Under the pieces are notes generated by a model. The model saw only the letters and a list, made by a program, of their open reading frames with translations. It ran no database searches and was not told the origin of the DNA. 64,000 nucleotides of DNA, taken from NCBI GenBank assembly GCA_903813345.2, contig CAIIXF020000010.1, positions 7,245,169 through 7,309,168 on the forward strand. Reading direction: 5' to 3'. The position numbers and the translations under genes were made by a program. Of the stretch, positions 56,501 to 64,000 are shown one piece after another. Source of the stretch: Owenia fusiformis. Lineage: Eukaryota > Annelida > Polychaeta > Sabellida > Oweniidae. Position 1 is the first letter of the stretch. Each line of letters opens with the position of its first letter.

Positions 56501-59500
56501 TCTTACCTCAAGCAGAGTGTTCACTGCTATACTGGCCAGATCTAACTCAACACATATAGTAGAATAGCATCCTTCATTGTTGATTTCAAGTGATGTGTTC
56601 TCTTACCTCAAGCAGAGTGTTCACTGCTATACTGGCCAGATCTAACTCAACAAATATAGTAGAATAGCACCCTTCATTGTTGATTTCAAGTGATGTATTC
56701 TCTTACCTCAAGCAGAGTGTTCACTGCTATACTGGCCAGATCTAACTCAACACATATAGTAGAATAGCACCCTTCATTGTTGATTTCAAGTGATGTATTC
56801 TCTTACCTCAAGCAGAGTGTTCACTGCTATACTGGCCAGATCTAACTCAACACATATAGTAGAATAGCACCCTTCATTGTTGATTTCAAGTGATGTATTC
56901 TCTTACCTCAAGCAGAGTGTTCACTGCTATACTGGCCAGATCTAACTCAACACATATAGTAGAATAGCATCCTTCATTGTTGATTTCAAGTGATGTATTC
57001 TCTTACCTCAAGCAGAGTGTTCACTTCTATACTGGCCAGATCTAACTCAACACATATAGTAGAATAGCACCCTTCATTGTTGATTTCAAGTGATGTATTC
57101 TCTTACCTCAAGCAGAGTGTTCACTGCTATACTGGCCAGATCTAACTCAACACATATAGTAGAATAGCACCCTTCATTGTTGATTTCAAGTGATGTATTC
57201 TCTTACCTCAAGCAGAGTGTTCACTGCTATACTGGCCAGATCTAACTCAACACATATAGTAGAATAGCATCCTTCATTGTTGATTTCAAGTGATGTATTC
57301 TCTTACCTCAAGCAGAGTGTTCACTGCTATACTGGCCAGATCTAACTCAACAAATATAGTAGAATAGCATCCTTCATTGTTGATTTCAAGTGATGTATTC
57401 TCTTACCTCAAGCAGAGTGTTCACTGCTATACTGGCCAGATCTAACTCAACAAATATAGTAGAATAGCACCCTTCATTGTTGATTTCAAGTGATGTATTC
57501 TCTTACCTCAAGCAGAGTGTTCACTGCTATACTGGCCAGATCTAACTCAACAAATATAGTAGAATAGCATCCTTCATTGTTGATTTCAAGTGATGTATTC
57601 TCTTACCTCAAGCAGAGTGTTCACTGCTATACTGGCCAGATCTAACTCAACAAATATAGTAGAATAGCATCCTTCATTGTTGATTTCAAGTGATGTATTC
57701 TCTTACCTCAAGCAGAGTGTTCACTGCTATACTGGCCAGATCTAACTCAACAAATATAGTAGAATAGCACCCTTCATTGTTGATTTCAAGTGATGTATTC
57801 TCTTACCTCAAGCAGAGTGTTCACTGCTATACTGGCCAGATCTAACTCAACACATATAGTAGAATAGCATCCTTCATTGTTGATTTCAAGTGATGTATTC
57901 TCTTACCTCAAGCAGAGTGTTCACTGCTATACTGGCCAGATCTAACTCAACAAATATAGTAGAATAGCATCCTTCATTGTTGATTTCAAGTGATGTATTC
58001 TCTTACCTCAAGCAGAGTGTTCACTGCTATACTGGCCAGATCTAACTCAACACATATAGTAGAATAGCACCCTTCATTCTTGAATTCAAGTGATGTGTTT
58101 TCTTACCTCAAGCAGAGTGTTCACTGCTATACTGGCCAGATCTAACTCAACACATATAGTAGAATAGCACCCTTCATTGTTGATTTCAAGTGATGTGTTC
58201 TCCTCAAATTCAGTCATCAATCTATTCAGAACATAAAACAGTAATTGTAATAAGTATTCATTTGAGACTTTTTTCTACAATACACCCTTGGAGTGTTATT
58301 TTGTTAGCATGTATTTTAATTTTGTTGCTTGTGTTTGAAATATTTTCTTAAACTATAATTAGACAGACTGGTTTAGTTAATACAAGGCAATGATCAACTG
58401 AACTCCTTATATTCAAAGTTTTATATTTGAATGATTTGTGGAATGATGTAAACTTTCTGTTAGACAATAGCTTTTTTGAACAATCAATGCAATGAAAAAT
58501 TCTCACCGATTATCATCTGCTTCCTTTCCACCCAGATCGGGTCTCTCAGAGGGGGAGCACCAGAGGACATGGTTGTGTTTAGCGAGATGGCGGGCAAAGA
58601 AAAGATCGCAACCAAAGATCATTGTATCCTTGGGAAGGTTACCAACCGGTATGTGAAAGTATCTGCATTGCTCCATATAAGCCTAGAAGGATTAAGGTTT
58701 AAAAATATAGAAGGATTTCAGACAGTTAGGATTTTAATTAAGAACTAGTTGTTTGAAAGTGTGTGCAACATTTTACATGCTGTGCAAAATTTTTGAATAA
58801 TATAATGTTAATTTTAATCAGCACAAGAGTATTCAAACACCCCAATGATTGCCTAAACTAAGCTTGGTAACCTTGACTTCATTTTCGATATTGCCTGTTA
58901 AAAATGCCTGTTTAATTTTGAAATCAATTTTTTTCTTCATATTCGGAAATTTATAATATTTGAAGGATATTTTAGTGCTCAAATAGGGAAGTTGGTATTT
59001 CCATACTTTTATAAGGGAGTGTAAGTTGTAGGTATAACTTACTTGTAATATCATGTCTACATTGAGGTAATGTTGTATCATTCTCTTGGCACCAACTCTC
59101 TGCCAATCAAGGGACTTGAACATATTGGGACTGTCAGACACGTGTACAGGCACCATGGGGAAGTCACTGAGTCCTGGCATATCCTTTACCATATGTTGGA
59201 AATCTAGAACGAAAGTACCTCAATAAAATTACAGGGTACATGTTTATTTTAGTGAGACTATTTTCTTGATGTTGAACTCAAATCAGAAGACATTTTATTG
59301 TTTAATTATGACAGTAATTGTAATTTGTCCCTTCAATTGACCCTTCAATTCAAAATGGCAATCATCTTTCAGTACACATTGCTCTTGACCAGTGGAAAAT
59401 AGGCCCAAAAGCCTGGGTATGATGGTATTGCATGTCCTCCTCTGCTTACCTTTTACTGACTGGACAGCTATGAATGTTGGTCCTTTCTTTTCATCTTTGT

Positions 59501-62500
59501 AGAGTGAGAGGAGACGTTGGATAGAACGGAACACTTGGCGCACATCTTTCTCAACTTTCACCTCAAATGTGTGGCCCCCTGGTGGTAGAAGTTCTTCATC
59601 CTGGACCTTCTCAATTCTGATAAACAGATTTTTGAATATATTTCAAATTAAATGGAAATTAAAAATAAATACAAGAATTATACATGGAACATGGAGGTCT
59701 TTTCATTTAATTTAAATCTCAATGAAAATGTTAAGTTTTACTCCATACTACAAAGTACATGAAGTAGTACACAAAAATCTAACTTTATAATGTTAACTTT
59801 GAAAATCTCTGCTTTCTTGAGTGCCATAATCTTTCAGTTGGTATTAAACTATTTTGTCTTATTGTAGAAGGTTATCTTACTTGAGATTATGCTCAGCATT
59901 GTACAGTGCATTCATGTTTGGCATCTGATTGGTTCGTACGGTATCAACTACAAATACAGATGCTTTCTTTGACATCGGGAAGAACAACCCAAACATCATC
60001 TTTGCTCCACTAAAACAAAAAATAAAATAAAGTCATATTTATATTCTAAAATGATGAGTTTTCCTCTGTAGAGAATAAAAATCGAAAAAAACTTATCTAC
60101 CAAATCAATTTACAATATTTATAAACTTTTATTAATAAGTTTTGCACAGGCTATATATTTTGTTTGTATCTTTACAATTCAAGTTTTTTCACTGTGTATT
60201 GTTCAAATCAATGATGAGAAAAATGTGGCATGAGGTGACCCAGGTCAATTTGATTCTCAGAGTTTTTTATAAAACTTTGGCAATTAATTGCTTGTATATT
60301 ACTGTTGAATAAAGGAATAAAATGTATAAAAAGAGTCAGATTGAGAAATTAGTCTATGGAAACATGTTATAAATCCCATCACTATGAAACACCCACCTCT
60401 GATAATGGTAAAGATAGATATGTTTCATGCTCCCAGGCTCAAGGTACGGATACTGTGCCAGTGTCCGGAAATCCAAATGATCCAGATCAAAAGTATCCGT
60501 GTCAATGCTGCCATAGTGTTGCGAGATGGACTTGTTGACAGTACACACACAGCCTATTCTGACCATAGCCCTGAACATTAAGGGGACTTGTGTCTCATAA
60601 ACACCTTCAATATCAGGGGATGACAGGTCAGCACTGATTTCACTGTAAAGTAAAATAACAATATGAATTAGAAAAACAGCAAAAATATGACTTTCTATTC
60701 ACTCATGTGCAATTTAATACACTTCGGCTTCATTTATTTCTACATTTAATACTTTTTGGTATTACAATGATCATCAGCATTTTGACTATCAATGACATTT
60801 TTTCATTGTGTAATGACCCTTGGGCACGCTCGTCGGGGAGCTGTAGTGTACCGAGCCAGATACTAGACTCGAAAGAGAATGTGCTAAATTCAATGCCCGT
60901 ACGGGAATCCAACCCAGGACCTTCCGCTGTCAGAGTCAGACACTCTACCCCTGAGCCATAAAGGCTAGCCACTACAGCTGAGACTGTAGTAGCGACTTGC
61001 TATCGAAGGTCATTACAATTGCAATACTTCGGAAATTTCAAAGGAGATGATGCATGAATCCTTGTGTTGAATACATACAAGTTCATCATAATAATATTTC
61101 CATATGCATGTTCTGTCCTTTTCTGTTCTATTTCTTGACTTCATTTTTTATATTTCAAAATTGAGATGAATCAATTTGGTACTTTTTTACTTACTTTATA
61201 TTTTCTAGGTATATATCTTCTGGAACAGAGTACTGGTAGAGGTACTGGACCATATGGGACCTTGGTAGAGTTTTATGTACTTTTCTCCACACTGGAACAC
61301 AGGACAAGAAGCAAAGATTACAATGGAAGTTATACAGATTATACAGTTCAAATATTGTATTGCCCTTCTAGGCCATCCACCCTCCTTTTCATAATTTCCC
61401 AATTGTTTTTGTACATGTACTCGTACATGACAATTCTGTCTGAACAGATTATTCATCTACAGATTTGAAAAAGGCCTATATGGGAAAGGAAATTAAAATG
61501 AAATATTTCACTCACTTTGCCCTGCACCTTCTTTTTCAGTTTTTTGATTAACATAGAATATGCGTGGAATGGTGAGTTTTATAGCGTGCAGGTCATTTCC
61601 TATGAGTGCCCATAGTTTGTACATTCCAGGGTGCCCTGTCTCTGCAATCTGAAATGTTAAACAAGTGCCCAACAATATCATTATCAGTAATAAATTCAAA
61701 TAACCTAATGCCTTTGCATAACTTCATAGTACTAATTTCTTTTTATATTTCATACCAAATTCGATTAATTTATTTCCAATTGAGTATTTGATTCATCTAG
61801 AAGTAATTTGCAAGCATGATTTTGTAATATGTCATTGGAAAGGTTGTAATAATATACACCTATATTTAAAACATGAATAATGTTAAAGTAAATATACCTG
61901 CACAATCTGCCAAGGCATATCAAGGACACTTCGAGCCTTCTTACGCAGAAAACCGCTGAGGCCACCTCCGCTACGGATCACACCTCCACCACCTGCGTTA
62001 ACATAAAGTACAATAAAATGTCCATTAAATAGGCAAACATCTCTACAACAGTAGATTGAATTTGTTTTTGCATCATATAGCTAATATGACCAATGCTTAT
62101 TTTAAGCTAATGCAAACTTAGTTAATGTCTTAAACACCAGAGCATTTTTCATTTTCGCTTGATTCTGCCATATTTTATTTTAATATACAATGTTTAATGT
62201 TAGTTTTGGTAAAATCACTGAACATATAAAAAGTTACAAACATTTTAATACATGGTTTGAGTAAACAGAACAAAATTTATTGAGAAATCCTGTGACTGAT
62301 ATATCCATTGAAATCTAGCAAGTTATTTTGGCATCATAGGACTAATATGACCAATCATGACGTACTACCTTATTTGGCGAACAGCCTAATTTGTAACGTT
62401 TTCTTATGTTACAGCACAAGACTGTAAATGTTTCTTACCTGAGGGTTTCTCACCATTGTCTAATCTCCTACGTTTGGTTTTTTCTGCCCGTTGTTTAGCT

Positions 62501-63830
62501 TGTAATGCCCACTTCTTCTTGTGGTACGCAACCCATTCATCCCTTTCATCCTGAAATGAGAAACAATGAGACCTTGTTTTCATTTTAATTGATGCATCTG
62601 ATATTGATCTTTTTGTACAGTGTAGTTTATTGTACATGTGAAGTTGTAATTAAATATGTGTACTCGTGTTGTTTGAATTGTATAAAATCATTCAATCATA
62701 TGTGTACTTTCTGCAGAATCATTCACCTGGGTTTTGCCCATAGGTGGAGGGGGTCCAAGTATTTCTCTCCAAGACCTTGTCAAATCAGAATCTTTCCTTC
62801 CAAAATCCTTCTGGGATTCATCATCAAATGCGCTGACTTGTCGTTTACGCTTGTTGCTAATGGCAACCAGTTCCTTTGATTTGGCACTATTGGTGCCACC
62901 TATATCTTCAATATCCATGGCATTACTGCTGTTTTCCTCTTCATTGTATTGCTGTCCACTTGAGTCAGTCTGCAAAGTAAAATGCAAAGAAACATCTTTT
63001 GATGTTCAAAAGGACACAATGGATAGCAGACATTTGTATATTTAACAGAAATTGCGCTGTATTTTTACAACCCATGTTGATCAATATATTTTAAAATGTA
63101 GATAATAAGATCTTACCAAATTGATTCAGCTTATTGCCAAATAAAGTATAAAAACTATAAAACTAACATCATGGTGTAGCAAATTCCACCAAACAAAACT
63201 TAATTTGTCAGGCCAATTTGTCTAATCATTCATCATTTTGAACATTAAATGACAGAAATAAATATGACGCCATATCATTTGTTGCCCATTCAAGGAAAGG
63301 ATTCTTGTATTCCCTATTTGAGAAAATAAACTTCTCATATGTATTAAACATGAAAACAGTGACTCACCATATCTTTTGCTGCCGGTGCAAACATCTCATT
63401 GATGCGTTTCTGCTTGAAGACATCATTTTTCTCCAATAATTTCTTATGCAGCCAATCAGGATGCTTAATACGAGGCACTGGGTTGACAATCTGAATAAAT
63501 TATGTTAAGGTTATACTTAAAAGTTTTTAAATCAATTCTATCAATCAGACTCCAATCAGCCTCGACCTCATGACAAATTATAGTATTAAGACAAGATATT
63601 AGCAAACAAAATGTCACCACCTGCTATTTGTTACAGATCCCAAACACCATCCACAAAAACGTTGGAGACTATAACAATATGTCACCACTTGTGAAATAAT
63701 AGGATACATTTAATTGCCTAATACAATAAATGATTGAATGTGGACTTACCCCTTGCAGGGCAGCTGGAATTGTAATAATTTTCTGTACAGTCCCACCAAG
63801 TCTCTCAATGTAGTAGCCCCAGTCCAGAAT
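41514..63830 (-). CDS. POLE: DNA polymerase epsilon catalytic subunit, C-terminal half (partial)
   Basis: Leading-strand replicative polymerase. 26 exons, minus strand: 63830-63750, 63490-63368, 62969-62727, 62550-62439, 61992-61898, 61648-61516, 61291-61195, 60642-60397, 60009-59881, 59616-59450, 59203-59043, 58682-58507, 58221-58107, 48615-48470, 48061-47972, 47662-47578, 47125-46922, 46767-46624, 45909-45838, 45269-45159, 44694-44609, 44195-44063, 43629-43421, 42597-42459, 41913-41804, 41583-41514. Every junction is GT-AG and every phase fits; 1,158 residues, about half of the usual ~2,280. It opens with [17 protein letters not shown] at the end of the active polymerase module; then comes the inactive second exo-pol module ([49 protein letters not shown]). 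CysA (ICKNC ... CTNETC) and CysB (CIKCNG ... YCKCAG) zinc sites bind POLE2 and the CMG helicase contact. The intron after exon 13 is a 9-kb satellite. The N-terminal catalytic half lies beyond the window. Confidence 0.97.
42994..43335. mobile_element. TIR MITE with GGGGC...GAATTCGTACGATCC ends, in a POLE intron
   Basis: Ends GGGGCTGTGAATTCGTACG and the complement of CGTACGAATTCACCGCCCC. The interior repeats GGATTAATCC/GGATAAATTT words in both orientations. No ORF. Located between the CysA exons of POLE. Confidence 0.75.
44376..44601. repeat. ~95-bp tandem repeat beside a POLE splice donor
   Basis: Two and a half copies of CCATCTTAAATTCTTAAATG ... CTAGATGTACATGGTTATTG ... TTATACTTATTTAACTTAAC, ending 8 bp downstream of the donor of exon 44694-44609. 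Confidence 0.8.
45562..45799. mobile_element. Tc1/mariner-type palindromic MITE (238 bp), in a POLE intron
   Basis: Ends CAGGGTGGTCC...AAATGGGACACTCAT in inverted orientation, arms of about 95 bp (AAAATCAATATTTATTTTTG, AACATGTCAT), flanked by TA at 45560-45561 and 45800-45801. Confidence 0.85.
47278..47395. repeat. GTCACCACC-family dispersed repeat, in a POLE intron
   Basis: Left part CATGCAAAATGTCACCACCT matches the 6763 copy; right part ends GGTGGTGACATA, an inverted version of the left TGTCACCACC, so the element has short inverted ends. Confidence 0.65.
48853..48986. mobile_element. ~134-bp MITE abutting the satellite edge
   Basis: Inverted ends ATTAATACCTCAGTCACATTTG and CAAATGTGACTGAGGATTAAT. 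The terminus resembles the CTNGGTCACAT end of the Harbinger-like element at 30305. It stops 5 bp before the 100-bp satellite begins. Confidence 0.75.
48991..58202 (-). repeat. 100-bp exon-derived satellite, 92 tandem copies, inside POLE
   Basis: The word TCTAACTCAA (or one-base variants) recurs at 49041, 49141, 49241 and so on to 58141 without a single register shift: 92 units of exactly 100 bp. On the minus (POLE) strand each unit reads from GAA(C/T)ACATCACTTGAAATC through GTTGAGTTAGATCTGGCCAG to CTGCTTGAG|GTAAGA. That is the last ~93 bp of the POLE exon at 58107-58221 plus the first few intron bases, so the 5' splice site is copied in every unit. The unit at 58.1 kb is the functional exon itself. 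Copies differ at a handful of recurring sites: AGCAYCC, ACAMATA, CTKCTAT, TGTRTTC. The last unit (48991-49090) has a GC in place of the GT donor. No unit contains a polypyrimidine tract or acceptor. Confidence 0.95.
58107..58221 (-). CDS. POLE: POLE exon that seeded the satellite
   Basis: 115-bp exon, phase 1 to 0: [21 protein letters not shown] followed by [18 protein letters not shown], a close match to the conserved CYSTVCVELDL region of POLE's second polymerase module. The acceptor is TGTTCTGAATAG, with a weak pyrimidine tract; the donor is GAG|GTAAGA. The first 19 bp or so (LMTEF...) are unique. From about base 58202 downward the exon is identical to the satellite consensus. The next real exon begins at 48615 (SGHVNDIEG), so the intron is 9,491 bp. 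Confidence 0.93.
60810..61015 (-). mobile_element. tRNA-related SINE/TIR element in a POLE intron
   Basis: Ends GTAATGACCC and GGTCATTAC are inverted. On the minus strand it carries GATAGCAAGTCGCTACTACA, then a complete tRNA-like region and a tail with TTTAGCACATTCTCTTTC and TATCTGGCTCGG. The same parts occur in the 13764-13926 copy. Confidence 0.7.
60895..60966 (-). other. tRNA-like region (A and B boxes) within the SINE-like element
   Basis: Minus strand reads TTTATGGCTCAGGGGTAGAG (A box TGGCTCAGGGGTAGAGTG) and 30 bp later GGGTTGGATTCC (B box), with a D-arm/T-arm arrangement like a tRNA but with acceptor ends GCC...GTACGGGCA only partly paired. It is a tRNA-derived promoter of the repeat, not a host tRNA gene in my view. 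Confidence 0.6.
63606..63695. repeat. GTCACCACC-family dispersed repeat, in a POLE intron
   Basis: AAATGTCACCACCTGCTATTTG, CACCATCCACAAA, and ATAACAATATGTCACCACTT, as in the 47278 and 37796 copies. Confidence 0.65.
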
Positions 63831-64000
63831 CTGAAGTGAAAATCAATTAATGAAGGTGGATCGCCAATATATCGCCAACAGTACAATCAGCATAATTAAC
63901 AAACAATAAATTAATACTGAATCTTTGTTCTTAACAACCCAAAGAAGTCAAATAGTTAGTTTGATCTGCAACATTTTTGAAACTTTGTTCACTGAATTGA

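Noticed and set aside
48991-58202. CRISPR-like array or protein-coding tandem repeat
   Set aside because: No spacers: the units are uniform 100-bp copies in a eukaryotic intron. 100 is not a multiple of three and every frame contains stops, so it does not encode a repeat protein.
58476-58748. Plus-strand open frame of 90 codons
   Set aside because: It is the antisense shadow of the POLE exon 58682-58507, which has matching phase and clear homology.
62734-63045. Plus-strand open frame of 103 codons
   Set aside because: Antisense shadow of the POLE exon 62969-62727.

Overview
The window is eukaryotic nuclear DNA: AT-rich, gene-poor, with long introns, GT-AG exon junctions, and many small inverted-repeat transposons, satellites and SINE-like elements. 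The gene content (EEF2, DNA polymerase epsilon, a class C beta-lactamase-like serine hydrolase, a secreted PAN-WSC protein, a ShKT-domain exon, a furin-processed cysteine-rich secreted peptide) fits an invertebrate animal. A marine lophotrochozoan such as a mollusc is my best guess, but nothing here proves it.

Layout. 1-2.8 kb: last two exons of an elongation factor 2 gene (+). 2.8-5.5 kb: two TIR elements, a lone exon ending a ShKT-type domain (+), an unrecognised cysteine-containing exon (-). 5.5-12.5 kb: transposon remnants (1.24-kb TIR element, TCACACCA-ended element, mariner relic, a TIR family with an ATGGCGG core). 12.9-16.0 kb: five-exon secreted prepropeptide gene (+) with a furin site; one intron holds a fold-back element with a 10-bp target duplication, itself hosting a tRNA-like element. 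19.4-23.4 kb: seven-exon beta-lactamase-domain gene (-) with one GC-AG intron. 24.1-25.1 kb: a miniature tyrosine-recombinase retroelement with split direct repeats (A1-ORF-B1-A2-B2). 28.7-36.8 kb: three-exon PAN-WSC secreted protein gene (-) whose 6.8-kb intron holds a Harbinger-like element, a 757-bp palindrome, a LINE tail and palindromic minisatellites. 36.8-41.5 kb: repeats only. 41.5-63.8 kb: the C-terminal half of DNA polymerase epsilon catalytic subunit (POLE, -), 26 consecutive exons whose phases all agree, 1,158 codons plus stop.

The most striking object is inside POLE. Between 48,991 and 58,202 lies a tandem array of 92 copies of an exact 100-bp unit. The unit is not ordinary satellite DNA: it is the 3' ~93 bp of a POLE coding exon plus the first few bases of the following intron, including the 5' splice site. 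The functional exon (58,107-58,221) is itself the copy at the transcription-upstream end. The transcribed intron therefore presents 91 consensus GTAAGA donors in a row behind a single acceptor. Reading past the first donor meets an in-frame stop, so POLE output should depend on choosing the first donor.

Functional links among the genes are not apparent; this is a patchwork of independent genes separated by repeats. Exon models were built by eye from homology, splice dinucleotides and phase agreement, without database searches.
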